Assembly (NCBI RefSeq): GCF_000407485.1
Contig: NZ_ASWD01000005.1
Coordinates: 1 to 64,000, forward strand
Origin: Enterococcus pallens ATCC BAA-351
Lineage (GTDB): Bacteria > Bacillota > Bacilli > Lactobacillales > Enterococcaceae
Direction of reading: 5' to 3'
Length of the DNA: 64,000 nucleotides
Part shown: one piece after another, positions 16,856-26,291 of the stretch
Layout: every line of letters starts with the position of its first letter
How positions within the stretch are numbered: position 1 is the stretch's first letter
The notes under the pieces: model-generated
Seen by the model: the letters and a program-made list of their open reading frames with translations, nothing else
What the model was told of the DNA's origin: nothing
The model's database searches: none
Position numbers and translations under genes: made by a program

Positions 16856-18457
16856 ATGTATAAAGCATTAAGTAATACTTCAACAGGAGTAAAAGATTTT
16901 ACACTCCTTGGTTTAAAAGAAAATGAAAATCTTTTAAAAGAGAGGAACATAACGCAAGGAAGCTTCACTCCTTCTAAGGCTACAGGTTCGAATTTCGCTG
17001 AGGTAATTAATTTATCGAAAACACGAATTAGAACTGAGGCATTGATCGAAGTGAAATCGCCGTTTGTTATCACTGCTCATTCTGATGAGTATCAGGTGGC
17101 AGCTGGACTGTTTGGAGCAGACGGATATCTAGGCTATAGTCAAGGATATAAGGATTGGGCCAAATCAATTGTTGTAAATAATCCTGCAGTTACATCTGTT
17201 CTTATTTGTATTAAGAAACTAACCAATGAGCCGATTACTAAGAAAGATTTTTTAGATAGCCAAACTAAGTTAGAGTTAGGGGCAACTTCAACAGAGTATA
17301 ACCTTTCTATTGCTGATGATCCCAAGTACACTAATTTCAAATTTGTTGGAACATCCCATAAAGAATCTAATAAGGCAAGGGACTATTCATGGGAACTGAT
17401 AGATCATGATTTGGAACAAACAACGCTAACCTATGCTCAAGCAAAGTTAAGGATAGATGACTATTGGGATAGAGGGATTACAGGAAAGGGAATTAAGATT
17501 GGAATTGTCGATAATGGAGTTTCCACCCACGATGCCTTGCCAATTGCTGGGGGTATTGCTTGTCAGGACTTGGGAGATCCCTATTATGTTAGCGAATGGT
17601 TTCATGGCACACATTGTTCAGGTATAGCTTTAGGAAGAAATCTGAAAAATGGTCAACCACCAGGAGTAGCTCCTGATGCGGAGATGCATGTTATCAGAAT
17701 GTCTTATAATACTGCAAGGTACAAAACATTATCTATCATTGAGTCGATTGATTATGCAATTGAACATGGTATTGATATTTTATCGATGTCTGTAGGAATT
17801 CATGAAGATAGTTCTTGGGATTCAACGGATAAAACTAAGGTAACAGTTGGGTGTCCTAAGCATTTAAGAATCCCATTAAGAAATGCTTTTATTAAGGCAC
17901 ACGAGCACGGTGTAATTGTGGTAGTCGCAGGCGGGAATAATAATAACGGAAGCGGCGAAGAAGAAGAATTCATTGGGATCTTACAAAAAATGCCGAAAGC
18001 ATTATCCATTGCTAATTTAAATTGCTTTGATCAGCGATTTGGTTCTTCAAGTGTGGGTCGCTGGATCGATGCTGCTAGTTATGGTACTTCAATTATGTCT
18101 GCGGCAGACAAACGTAATGATGTTGAAAATTCTTACGTTTTAGGAACTGGAACCTCAATGGCGACACCAAGTGTTTCTGGGATTATAGCTTTATATAAAC
18201 AACTTTTTCCAAGATTAAGTGGGGAAGAACTTGTTAATAAAGTACTTGAAAACTGTGTGCAAGTCCCTAAATTAACCGCCCTTCAACAAGGTAAAGGTGT
18301 GCCACAACCGCCTGAAGAGCTTTATGAGTTACCAGTTAAAGCTGAGACTACTGGCAAGTTCCGTATTTATTCTAATTTTTGTTGGCAATATGCAGAATCC
18401 TTTTTCAAAGACGAAGCAGGTAAATGGAAAAAGATGGAGGTGAGAATGAATGGCTAA
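16856..18457 (+). CDS. Subtilisin-like S8 serine protease fused to a tail-type N-terminal region
   Basis: 533 aa. ATG 16856 has GGAGG (16844-16848) at 7 bases; ATG 16850 would leave only 1. The first 170 residues lack a signal peptide and are of phage-tail style (TKLELGATSTEYNL, YTNFKFVGTSHKESN). The S8 domain follows with an intact triad: Asp in GIVDNGVSTHD near 218, His in FHGTHCSGIA near 250, Ser in GTGTSMATPSVSG near 432, plus the oxyanion Asn region VVAGGNNNNGS. No subtilisin propeptide is evident. The gene overlaps the next by 8 bases. An intracellular subtilase joined to tail-like sequence between two tail-like genes is unusual and suggests a delivered or self-processing protease; this is inference. 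Confidence 0.82.
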   Translation: MYKALSNTSTGVKDFTLLGLKENENLLKERNITQGSFTPSKATGSNFAEVINLSKTRIRTEALIEVKSPFVITAHSDEYQVAAGLFGADGYLGYSQGYKDWAKSIVVNNPAVTSVLICIKKLTNEPITKKDFLDSQTKLELGATSTEYNLSIADDPKYTNFKFVGTSHKESNKARDYSWELIDHDLEQTTLTYAQAKLRIDDYWDRGITGKGIKIGIVDNGVSTHDALPIAGGIACQDLGDPYYVSEWFHGTHCSGIALGRNLKNGQPPGVAPDAEMHVIRMSYNTARYKTLSIIESIDYAIEHGIDILSMSVGIHEDSSWDSTDKTKVTVGCPKHLRIPLRNAFIKAHEHGVIVVVAGGNNNNGSGEEEEFIGILQKMPKALSIANLNCFDQRFGSSSVGRWIDAASYGTSIMSAADKRNDVENSYVLGTGTSMATPSVSGIIALYKQLFPRLSGEELVNKVLENCVQVPKLTALQQGKGVPQPPEELYELPVKAETTGKFRIYSNFCWQYAESFFKDEAGKWKKMEVRMNG

Positions 18458-18794
18458 TAGTTTAAATTTAACCGTAGTAAACGATATAACAGATATCGCT
18501 CAAGGTGATACTGCAAGTACCTTAGTATTAGAATTGCTAGATGAGAAAAAATTACGAATTCGATACCTGGATAAGCATCAAGCAACTGTCTATTTGGTAA
18601 ATGATGGAGTAGTGAAGTACGAGCAGAAGTGTAAGATTTTTGATAGCCGCTTGGAAATCAATATTTCCGAAGTGTTAAAACCGTTGGACTATATCATTGA
18701 GGTTCATGTCGAAGTGGATGGGTTTAAATATATCTTTCCATCTGATGTCAATTACAAGCTGCGAATCAATGCATCGAATGTCGTAGAGGTGTAA
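18450..18794 (+). CDS. Small BppU-N-like baseplate domain protein
   Basis: 114 aa; ATG 18450 after GGAGGTGAGA, overlapping the protease gene by 8 bases and so probably translationally coupled. The pattern (LNLTVVNDITDIAQGDTAS, then short beta strands ending in YKLRINASNVVEV) resembles the immunoglobulin-like N-terminal domain of phage BppU baseplate proteins. It is far shorter than a full receptor-binding baseplate protein. It ends a three-gene unit closed by a strong hairpin. Confidence 0.5.
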   Translation: MANSLNLTVVNDITDIAQGDTASTLVLELLDEKKLRIRYLDKHQATVYLVNDGVVKYEQKCKIFDSRLEINISEVLKPLDYIIEVHVEVDGFKYIFPSDVNYKLRINASNVVEV

Positions 18795-18798
18795 GTAT

Positions 18799-18840
18799 AA
18801 GCAACCGATTTTTTGCATAAGCGAAGTCGGTTGCTTGTTT
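18799..18840 (+). terminator. Intrinsic terminator of the tail/protease module
   Basis: Perfect 10-bp arms AAGCAACCGA (18799-18808) and TCGGTTGCTT (18827-18836), followed by GTTTTGG. It lies immediately after the last gene of the module. Confidence 0.75.
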
Positions 18841-19043
18841 TGGTTAATAGTACATTGATGAATAATCCCATACTCGTTGTCTGACATTATTGAAAAGACT
18901 TGAAATTTAGAGCCACCATTATCTTTTAAAGTCTACAGCCTCACTAATCTTTCTATTTTCTACTCTAGAATTACTGATATAATAGTAAAAAGTCGGAAAA
19001 TCCACTGATAATCAGTCGAACAAACGTAAAGTGAGGAATAATC

Positions 19044-19472
19044 ATGGGCTTATTTGATAAATTTAAAAAGAAAGCAACATCAAGACCAGCTACTGAACCT
19101 ACCTCTGAACCTAAAAAGCAGAAACAAGCTGTTTCTTCAAGTAATAAACGAAAAACCTTACCTAAAAACTTTGACGATATGCTAAAAAATGAAAATATTG
19201 ACATATTAAAGGCAGTGTTTGATAAATGTGAGTTGGATGCCTATGGTGGATATTATAAGCAAACTGCCTTGGCTTATACTGGTATACCGGATGAACTCAC
19301 TTGTTGGTTGGTAGATCAAGGAGCGGATATTAACGCAAAGGATAGTTATGGAAATACACCTTTGCATCGGCAAAGTTCTGCTTGGCATAGCAATATACAA
19401 TTGCTTATTGATCTGGGTGCTGATATAAAGGCAGTTAACAATCAGGGGGAAACGCCATTAAACAGTGCATAA
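19044..19472 (+). CDS. Ankyrin-repeat protein
   Basis: 142 aa; ATG 19044 with GTGAGGA upstream and TATAAT at about 18977-18982. A Lys-rich N-terminus (MGLFDKFKKKAT) and a Ser/Lys/Pro-rich linker lead into two ankyrin repeats: ALAYTGIPDELTCWLVDQGA, then DINAKDSYGNTPLHRQ with LLIDLGADIKAVNNQGETPL. It stops four residues into a third repeat, so it looks cut short; coding-like sequence continues in another frame after the stop. Ankyrin proteins of this size mediate protein binding and often lie in toxin-immunity regions. No enzyme domain is present. Confidence 0.75.
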   Translation: MGLFDKFKKKATSRPATEPTSEPKKQKQAVSSSNKRKTLPKNFDDMLKNENIDILKAVFDKCELDAYGGYYKQTALAYTGIPDELTCWLVDQGADINAKDSYGNTPLHRQSSAWHSNIQLLIDLGADIKAVNNQGETPLNSA

Positions 19473-19679
19473 AGAATGTATTAACTGGACTGAAAATGAG
19501 TTGTTAAAGTTACCATTGTCTAAAAGTGGTGTATTAGCCCATGTTCTAATCGGATTTCCATGAATTTTACACCATACAAGATAACATAGTAATAGTGAAA
19601 TACCTAGACTAAGAAACCAAAGTGATGCAACACGTGCATGGATTTATAGTAAAGAAAAACAGAAAATTGAAGTCTAATA
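19473..19679 (+). pseudogene. Possible out-of-frame remnant of the ankyrin gene
   Basis: Right after the TAA at 19470, the frame beginning at 19468 stays open for 31 codons (HKECINWTENELLKLPLSKS at its start). A further open stretch with coding-like composition ends in TRAWIYSKEKQKIEV before TAA at about 19677. This could be the decayed 3' part of a longer ankyrin gene, but no homologue was compared. Confidence 0.25.
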
Positions 19680-19727
19680 AAGCGGGTTTAGAGATTTTTA
19701 TTTATCTCTAAACCCGCTTCATTTTTC
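19680..19727. terminator. Bidirectional intrinsic terminator
   Basis: Perfect 16-bp arms AAGCGGGTTTAGAGAT (19680-19695) and ATCTCTAAACCCGCTT (19704-19719), 8-base loop, T-rich on the right. It separates the convergent ankyrin and LysR genes. Confidence 0.88.
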
Positions 19728-19730
19728 CCA

Positions 19731-20615
19731 TTAGCCTTGTTCATTAAAACTTTTTTTAGCAATTTCGATAAAGCTTTTTAATACATGATTGTCCTTTAAA
19801 TTTTTGTAATAGAGACCAAATGATATAGGCGAGAGCCCTCTCACAGGGATATATTTCAAATCAGGTTCTCTAACAAATCCATTATCAGGAAATAATAAAA
19901 ACCCGAATCCCGCTTTTGCAAGTGCAAAACTGCTCTCGACCCCAGCTCCTATAGTCACATCAGCCATCTCCTTTGACAAGGCTAGTTCACTTTGGTATTT
20001 GAAGATTGGCTGAGGAATGCTATGGGGTTCGCACAGTATTGTTTTCCCCGTTAATTCTGTCTGATCTAGAATTTTCTTTTCTGCAAACTCATGCTCCTCA
20101 TTACAAATACATACTAAAGGACAGGAAACTAAATGAATATATTCTCCCTGTATACTATTTTTTAACGTATCTTTATAGCCAAACATAACTTGTAAACTCT
20201 CGTCATCCAATAAATTTGCCATATGTTTAAAGGGCATAAACTTAATTGATGCTTGTACTTTAGGAATGCTTTTGAGAAGTTCTTTTAGCAATATGGCAGT
20301 TAAGTCAACTTCAATTTGATTATGGCATCCAATTCCAAGAGAAATGGTCCGCTCGTCATCGGTTTCTTTAATCCTTCGCTTGATATTGTTGAAACTTCCG
20401 AGTATATTTTTTGCCTCTTCAATTAATTGTGTTCCTGCCTTGGTGAGTTGAACATCTCTGCTCGTTCGTAAAAAAAGTTTTACCCCTAATTCAGATTCTA
20501 AATTTTTAATTTGATTGCTGATTGCCGGTTGTGTTAATTGTATTCGTTCTGATGCTTTCGTGAAATTTAGATATTCAGCTACTGCTAAAAAACATTCTAG
20601 TTGAAAGGTATTCAT
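19731..20615 (-). CDS. LysR-family transcriptional regulator
   Basis: 294 aa on the minus strand. The N-terminal winged helix-turn-helix is typical: MNTFQLECFLAVAEYLNFTK, then AAISNQIKNLE-type recognition sequence (seen as QPAISNQIKNLESELGVKLF). A periplasmic-binding-like effector domain fills the rest. It is transcribed away from the two-gene ABC exporter that starts 251 bases upstream of it, and LysR proteins commonly control the divergent neighbour. The effector is unknown. Confidence 0.9.
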   Translation of the reverse strand: MNTFQLECFLAVAEYLNFTKASERIQLTQPAISNQIKNLESELGVKLFLRTSRDVQLTKAGTQLIEEAKNILGSFNNIKRRIKETDDERTISLGIGCHNQIEVDLTAILLKELLKSIPKVQASIKFMPFKHMANLLDDESLQVMFGYKDTLKNSIQGEYIHLVSCPLVCICNEEHEFAEKKILDQTELTGKTILCEPHSIPQPIFKYQSELALSKEMADVTIGAGVESSFALAKAGFGFLLFPDNGFVREPDLKYIPVRGLSPISFGLYYKNLKDNHVLKSFIEIAKKSFNEQG

Positions 20616-20866
20616 ATATCCCCCATTTATTCAAATGATTTATGTCTATCTATAAATTTTCTTTATTGATTATAGCATTTTTCTATTTCACATTCCATCA
20701 GAAAGTGATTATGATGAGGAAGTGAGTCTAATTGATTTCTGTCCTAATAACAAATTTTTTATTGTAATTAAGCTCGCAAGGATTCTTCTATCTGCGAAAT
20801 AGTTCAATAAGAAAGTTGATGGGATTTGAAGTTTACAGATATACACACCTTTCAAGGAGGAATAGA

Positions 20867-22609
20867 ATGAAAGCAATATTAAGTCAATTAAAGGAATACA
20901 AAAAAGATACAGTGCTCTGCCTAATCTGTGCTGCTCTTGAGGTGGTAATGGAGGTGTCAATTCCGATTATTGCCGCAATCATAATTGATCAAGGATTTGG
21001 TGAAAAGAATATTAACATTGTTTATAGCTATGGTGCTTTAATGGTCATCATTGCATTTTTAGGATTGTTTTTCGGCATACAAGCGGGACGATATGCTTCT
21101 AGTTCAGCAGCCGGTCTATCCTATAATTTACGAGAGGAAATTTACAAAAGAATTCAGACATTTGCCTTTTCTAATATTGATAAGTTTAGCACCGCGGGTC
21201 TGGTTACCAGAATGACAACCGATATAACCAATATTCAAAATGCTTTTATTGGTGGAATCCGACTAATAATCCGGTCACCATTAATGCTGATAGCTGGAAT
21301 GGCGTTAAGTTTTTACATAAATCCAAAGATTGGATTTATCTTCTTAATCGGAATTTTATTCCTCTTCATTATTCTGTCCATAATTGTAAAAATTACCATT
21401 CCCACCTTTAGAAAAGTTTTTGCGGAATACGATGAAATCAATGCGAATGTTCAAGAAAACATTTCAGGCATTCGAGTTGTAAAGGCATATGTTCGTGAAG
21501 ATTTTGAAAAAGAGAAGTTTTCTAAAGGAGTGACCATGCTCTTTAAGCTTTCCAAAAAAGCTGAAAGCTTACTTGCTTTAAATAATCCCTGTATGATGCT
21601 AGTTATTTATGCATGTATTATAGCGGTCTCGTGGTTTGGAGCGAACTATATAGTAGAGGGTGTAATGACAACTGGACAACTTTCTTCATTATTCACTTAT
21701 ATATCAATGATTATGACCTCCCTCATGATGCTTAGCATGGTTGTAGTAATGAGTTCTATGGCAACGGCAAGTATAAATCGAGTATCTTCCGTATTAAATG
21801 AAACCCCTGATATAAAAAATCCAGAAAACCCTGTGTATGCTATTGAAAATGGTCAAATTGATTTCACTAATGTTAGTTTTTCCTACAAAAATGATAGCGA
21901 GAAGTATGTTCTTAATACTATCAATATGCAAATTAAGTCAGGAGAAACCGTTGGTATTATTGGCGCGACAGGTAGTGGGAAAACGAGTCTTATTAATTTG
22001 ATCAGTCGGTTATATGACGTTAGTAAAGGTACAGTAAAAGTTGGCGGTATAGATGTTAGAGACTATGACTTAGAAAGTCTTCGTAATCAAGTTTCGGTAG
22101 TCTTGCAAAAAAATGTTCTTTTTTCAGGCACAATTTTAGAGAATTTACGTTGGGGAAAAGAAGACAGCACATTAGAGGAATGTAAACAAGCAGCTAAGAT
22201 TGCCTGTGCTGATGAATTTATTAACCAACTCAAAGATGGATACAATAGCTATATAGAACGTGGTGGCGCTAATTTTTCTGGTGGGCAACGTCAGCGACTG
22301 TGTATCGCTCGTGCTCTCTTGAAGAATCCGAAGGTGATAATATTTGATGATTCAACCAGCGCTGTAGATACAGCAACCGATGCGAAAATTAGAAATGAGT
22401 TGAAAAATGGCATTCCCAATACGACTAAAATTATCATTGCTCAAAGAATTACAAGTATACAAGATGCAGACCGAGTAGCAATTATGGACAAAGGACAAAT
22501 CGTTGCGTTCGATAAGCCAGAATCATTACTCAAGTACAATGATATCTATAAAGAACTATACGATGCACAAATGAATAGCGGTGACTTCGATGAAATGGAG
22601 GTTAAATAG
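20867..22609 (+). CDS. Heterodimeric ABC exporter subunit with degenerate catalytic site
   Basis: 580 aa; ATG 20867 with AAGGAGG (20854-20860); the longer frame from 20816 has no SD. A six-helix transmembrane domain occupies residues about 15-310. The NBD has Walker A GATGSGKTS, signature FSGGQRQR and Walker B VIIFDDSTSAVD. The residue after Walker B is Asp, not the catalytic Glu, as in the degenerate half of LmrCD/BmrCD/EfrAB-type exporters. It pairs with the next gene, which has the canonical Glu. The complex sits in the cytoplasmic membrane; family members export drugs or peptides. The stop is two bases before the partner's start. The divergent LysR gene is the likely regulator. Confidence 0.9.
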   Translation: MKAILSQLKEYKKDTVLCLICAALEVVMEVSIPIIAAIIIDQGFGEKNINIVYSYGALMVIIAFLGLFFGIQAGRYASSSAAGLSYNLREEIYKRIQTFAFSNIDKFSTAGLVTRMTTDITNIQNAFIGGIRLIIRSPLMLIAGMALSFYINPKIGFIFLIGILFLFIILSIIVKITIPTFRKVFAEYDEINANVQENISGIRVVKAYVREDFEKEKFSKGVTMLFKLSKKAESLLALNNPCMMLVIYACIIAVSWFGANYIVEGVMTTGQLSSLFTYISMIMTSLMMLSMVVVMSSMATASINRVSSVLNETPDIKNPENPVYAIENGQIDFTNVSFSYKNDSEKYVLNTINMQIKSGETVGIIGATGSGKTSLINLISRLYDVSKGTVKVGGIDVRDYDLESLRNQVSVVLQKNVLFSGTILENLRWGKEDSTLEECKQAAKIACADEFINQLKDGYNSYIERGGANFSGGQRQRLCIARALLKNPKVIIFDDSTSAVDTATDAKIRNELKNGIPNTTKIIIAQRITSIQDADRVAIMDKGQIVAFDKPESLLKYNDIYKELYDAQMNSGDFDEMEVK

Positions 22610-22611
22610 CA

Positions 22612-24486
22612 ATGAGTAAAAAGAATAACATGCAAACAGCGAAAAATTTACTACGTGTCCTAAAATACATGATCAAGAATTACAAATTACTATTTTCGAT
22701 CACAGTATTATGTATAATCTCATCTGCAGTTATTTCAATGTATGGAATGCTTTTCGTCCGAGATTTAATTGATATATATATCACCCCTTTACTTCAAGGG
22801 ACACAAAATAGTTTTCAACCTCTCTTAGGAGCGCTAGTTAAACTGTCTTGTATCTTTGTATTGGGAATTCTTACAAATTATGCATACAATCTCATAACGG
22901 TAAGAATAAGTCAGGGAGCGATGAAAAAATTACGGAATGATCTGTTTGATAAAATGGAAAGTTTGCCGATTGAGTATTTTGATACCCATCCTCATGGGGA
23001 TATAATGTCTGTTTACACCAATGACATAGATACATTACGACAATTAATGGGCCAAAGTATCCCTCAAATGATTAACGTAGTAGTTACAATAGTTGCAACT
23101 TTCATTTCTATGATGCTAATAAATATCCAATTAACAATTTTTACTTTGTTGATAGCGTTAATCATGGTTGTGGTGACTTCCATACTATCAAAAAAATCGA
23201 GTATTTATTTTAACAAGCAGCAAGAAAATATTGGTGCTCTCGATGGCTATATTGAAGAAATGCTCGATGGACAAAAAGTGGTTAAAATATTCAATCACGA
23301 AAATCAAGCGATCAATGACTTTCGAGAATACAATCACAGTTTAAGAGACAGTACAACTAAAGCAAATACCTTTGCCAATATCATGATGCCTATAAATGGA
23401 AATATCGGGAATTTAAGTTATATCATATGTATTATTGTGGGTGCGCTTTTGACTTTTTCCGGTTCACAAATTCTTACTATTGGTGATGTTATAGCGTTTA
23501 TTGGTTTAAACAAGAGCTTTACACAGCCATTTATGCAAATTAGTCAACAAATGAATGCCATAATTATGGCAGCAGCTGGGTCGGTTCGTGTATTTGAGTT
23601 GATTGATGAAACACCAGAAATCGATAATGGATATGTCGAATTGGTTCCTGCTCAAATGGATTCTAAAGGTAATCTTGTAGAGAGTAATGAAAAAACAGGT
23701 GATTGGTTGTGGAAACATTATCATAAAGCGACTGATAGCATTACTTACACGGAGCTTAAAGGAAATATTGAATTTGAACACGTCGACTTTGGATATACTA
23801 AAACAAAGAAGATTTTACACGATATCAATTTGTACGCTAAACCAGGACAAAAACTTGCCTTTGTTGGTGCAACAGGTGCAGGTAAAACAACGATTACCAA
23901 TTTGATTAATCGCTTCTACGATATACAGGGCGGAAAATTGAGATACGATGGCATAAACATTGAAAAAATAAAGAAATCAGCTCTGAGAAAAAGAATAGGT
24001 GTGGTACTTCAGGATACAAATCTTTTCACTGGAACAGTTTTAGATAATATCCGTTACGGTAATCCAGATGCCACAGACAAAGATTGTATTGAGGCCGCAA
24101 AGTTAGCCAACGCTGATGATTTTATTAATCTCTTACCTGAAGGATATAACACGATTCTTAAAAACAACGGTAGTAGTTTAAGTCAGGGACAAAGACAGCT
24201 TTTATCCATTGCGCGAGCTGCCGCTGCGAATGCACCCGTATTAATATTAGATGAAGCAACATCATCAATTGACTCACGAACTGAAAAAGCAATTCAAAGT
24301 GGTATGGATGCCCTAATGAAAGGAAGAACAACCTTTGTTATTGCTCACAGATTATCGACCATTAAAAATTCTGATTGTATTATGGTTATGGATAAAGGAA
24401 GAATTATCGAACGTGGAACGCATGAGGATTTAATCAATACCAAAGGACAGTACTATCGACTTTATACAGGTAACTTTGCTGAGTAA
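22612..24486 (+). CDS. Heterodimeric ABC exporter subunit with canonical catalytic site
   Basis: 624 aa; ATG 22612 with GGAGG inside the end of the upstream gene. It has a six-helix transmembrane domain (about residues 20-320). An inserted segment of about 45 residues precedes the NBD (around PAQMDSKGNLVESNEKTG), as in the longer partner of EfrAB/LmrCD-like pairs. The NBD carries Walker A GATGAGKTT, signature LSQGQRQLL, Walker B VLILDEATSSID with catalytic Glu, and the H-loop IAHRLST. It forms the heterodimer with the preceding subunit. The substrate cannot be read from sequence. A terminator follows at 24544. Confidence 0.9.
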   Translation: MSKKNNMQTAKNLLRVLKYMIKNYKLLFSITVLCIISSAVISMYGMLFVRDLIDIYITPLLQGTQNSFQPLLGALVKLSCIFVLGILTNYAYNLITVRISQGAMKKLRNDLFDKMESLPIEYFDTHPHGDIMSVYTNDIDTLRQLMGQSIPQMINVVVTIVATFISMMLINIQLTIFTLLIALIMVVVTSILSKKSSIYFNKQQENIGALDGYIEEMLDGQKVVKIFNHENQAINDFREYNHSLRDSTTKANTFANIMMPINGNIGNLSYIICIIVGALLTFSGSQILTIGDVIAFIGLNKSFTQPFMQISQQMNAIIMAAAGSVRVFELIDETPEIDNGYVELVPAQMDSKGNLVESNEKTGDWLWKHYHKATDSITYTELKGNIEFEHVDFGYTKTKKILHDINLYAKPGQKLAFVGATGAGKTTITNLINRFYDIQGGKLRYDGINIEKIKKSALRKRIGVVLQDTNLFTGTVLDNIRYGNPDATDKDCIEAAKLANADDFINLLPEGYNTILKNNGSSLSQGQRQLLSIARAAAANAPVLILDEATSSIDSRTEKAIQSGMDALMKGRTTFVIAHRLSTIKNSDCIMVMDKGRIIERGTHEDLINTKGQYYRLYTGNFAE

Positions 24487-24543
24487 GTATTCCTAGAATA
24501 GTACCTTGTTGTAAGAAACAGGTGTAATGTTCAACTATACTAT

Positions 24544-24582
24544 AAGCACACTTGAGTTTTGCAGACTCAAGTGTGCTTTTGT
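24544..24582 (+). terminator. Intrinsic terminator after the ABC exporter operon
   Basis: Perfect 14-bp arms AAGCACACTTGAGT (24544-24557) and ACTCAAGTGTGCTT (24565-24578), 7-base loop, then TTTTG. Confidence 0.88.
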
Positions 24583-24742
24583 CAACTTTTAGATCCTCTA
24601 TGGTTTGTGAAAATGACAAGCAACTGGTGTTACAGAAACTGTTTGGCGAGGACGGTGGAACGGTAGACAAACGGGCTTGTTTAATTTGATCTAAACCATA
24701 TTTGCGTGAATAAGTAATCGTTAATATGATTTCGTATGACTA

Positions 24743-24943
24743 CTATTTTTTATCGTTGTTAAAATCTTCAATATACGTCTCTACATAACCACATTCAGGA
24801 CAAATTGCCACCTTAGAATTCCCTACTGACTGCACCTTATTCTTCTCAACGATTTTTACAATAATTTCATAGCCGCCACCATTAACCTTGCGAGCAAAAT
24901 TATTCTCAATCATTTCTACATTACATCTGATGCATTTTCTCAT
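24743..24943 (-). CDS. Small zinc-ribbon protein
   Basis: 66 aa on the minus strand, with AAGGAGGG just upstream of the ATG. Two Cys pairs are present: CIRC near the N-terminus and CPEC near residue 48, the usual four-cysteine zinc ribbon with an insert between the knuckles. Such small proteins are annotated as putative nucleic-acid-binding; no specific role can be read. It stands alone, without an operon partner. Confidence 0.75.
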   Translation of the reverse strand: MRKCIRCNVEMIENNFARKVNGGGYEIIVKIVEKNKVQSVGNSKVAICPECGYVETYIEDFNNDKK

Positions 24944-25246
24944 AATGAAGCCCTCCTTGTTGGTATTAAAAGCAACTTTTGAACAATGCTAACTCTGATT
25001 AATTAAAGTATAGCATGATGAAGGGGAAGAGGAATAGTATTGAAAAATTAATACTCATCGTTACTCTATCATCTGCAGTCTGAAGCCAATACAATGACTA
25101 TCGACTTCTATTTTTATCTCGAGACTCTATCCTATTTATGGTAAGATTATTTTTAACAGCCAATATAAATATCTAGCTTTTATCTGGTTTTAGTATGTCT
25201 AAAACCAATGATTTATCAGTGAAATAAAGTGAATGGAGGAGCGTTT
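24944..25246. other. Intergenic stretch without a gene
   Basis: AT-rich, no coding sequence seen. It contains the upstream regions of the divergent zinc-ribbon and DUF1266-like genes and an 8-bp inverted repeat, GGTTTTAG-tatgt-CTAAAACC, at 25186-25206, a possible operator. Confidence 0.4.
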
Positions 25247-25978
25247 TTGTTTAAAATTATTAAGGAATACATCATCGATCCGTTTAAAGAGGGCAGAGAA
25301 GAAGCTAAGCAGGAAGCTGAACAAGAAAAACAAGAGCAGGGTCAAAGAACCAGCGATGTTATAGCTGATCTAACTTATCCAGAAATGTTTGCTGCAAGTC
25401 TTGCGGCACCTTTTCGTGCAACAGTTTTTTTAGACTGGTTTAGTTTGTTCAAAAAGGAAGAGAATGATTCCGAGGAGCAACCGATTTTACATTTACTTTG
25501 TTTTGGAGCTATTGCTGATTTGAAGAAAGAAGATATTCGGAGCTTGAAAGTGCAACAAGAAACAAGTTTTACTATTACGTCTGGAGAAGAAGCATTAATT
25601 GTCGCCAAAGCTAATTTACAGGCTGCCGGTATTCAGTTATCTTCACTCCAAGCTGTCAGTGATTCTTCTGAAAATCTCCCCCAGCAGTTGAATCTTACGG
25701 CCTTGGAAATTGGCATAGCAGCAACTGTTTTAGTTTCTGCGGTGGATACTAATCTGCTTCAAAAAGATCAAGTGTTAGCAATTTTTGAAGAACTAATACC
25801 AAAAGTTCAAGGGAAATTCGAGAGCTGGGAAGACTATGGTACTCAGCTGTTGGACCAAGAAGCAATAGTGAAGTTTAATACTGGATTTAGTAGAAAACAA
25901 CTTGAGAAAACGATGGAAAATCTCCTTTGTAAAAGCGATAGTCCTTGGCAATTTGTAAAATGGAATCTAAATTCATAG
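25247..25978 (+). CDS. DUF1266-like cytoplasmic protein
   Basis: 243 aa. The start TTG 25247 has GGAGG at 25235-25239 with 7-base spacing; the upstream GTG 25229 lies before the SD. The N-terminus is charged (EGREEAKQEAEQEKQEQG). The C-terminal half has the look of DUF1266 proteins, with FESWEDYGTQLLDQE and SPWQFVKWNLNS. No signal peptide or membrane segment is visible. DUF1266 proteins occur near polymorphic-toxin and immunity genes, and the next two genes are of similar small acidic type. The assignment is by likeness only. Confidence 0.55.
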   Translation: MFKIIKEYIIDPFKEGREEAKQEAEQEKQEQGQRTSDVIADLTYPEMFAASLAAPFRATVFLDWFSLFKKEENDSEEQPILHLLCFGAIADLKKEDIRSLKVQQETSFTITSGEEALIVAKANLQAAGIQLSSLQAVSDSSENLPQQLNLTALEIGIAATVLVSAVDTNLLQKDQVLAIFEELIPKVQGKFESWEDYGTQLLDQEAIVKFNTGFSRKQLEKTMENLLCKSDSPWQFVKWNLNS

Positions 25979-26000
25979 TAAATTATTATAATAAAAAAAT

Positions 26001-26080
26001 GTCGTGGATGGTTTACCAGCCTTCGAAAGTTAGATGAAATCTAACCTTTGGAGCAATCGGTTTATCATCCTCGACTTTTT
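26001..26080. terminator. Two nested hairpins, probable bidirectional terminator
   Basis: Outer arms GTCGTGGATG (26001-26010) and CATCCTCGAC (26066-26075) pair with one mismatch. An inner GTTAGAT-gaa-ATCTAAC lies at 26029-26045. An A-run precedes and a T-run (TTTTTT) follows. It lies after the DUF1266-like gene; the rest of the 313-base gap holds a promoter with TGATATAAT (TATAAT 26181-26186) before the next gene. Confidence 0.6.
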
Positions 26081-26291
26081 TGTAAGTGTACACTATTGCT
26101 GCGTATTCAACACACGTAACCTGTTCCATTTTTACAACAGGATTTTTTCTTAACTGTACAATTACATATGAAAAGACTGATATAATAGAAAAAATTGCTA
26201 TCTTCAATGATAGTTAGACGAGTAGAAAAAGTATTAAAATCAATACCAAAAGAGTGGCAACTGCTGAAAAACAAAGGGAGTGATCAAACTG

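Noticed and set aside
16179-18794. Complete prophage
   Set aside because: Only three tail-like or protease genes are present; no integrase, terminase, capsid or lysis genes and no att repeats were found.
24600-24690. A 29-codon plus-strand frame (begins MVCEND, ends RACLI) with coding-like look
   Set aside because: No SD, very short, and no recognised family; at most a remnant, so it is not listed as a gene.
26013-26207. Minus-strand ORF of 64 aa in the gap after the DUF1266-like gene
   Set aside because: It runs through the nested terminator hairpins and has no SD; composition looks non-coding.
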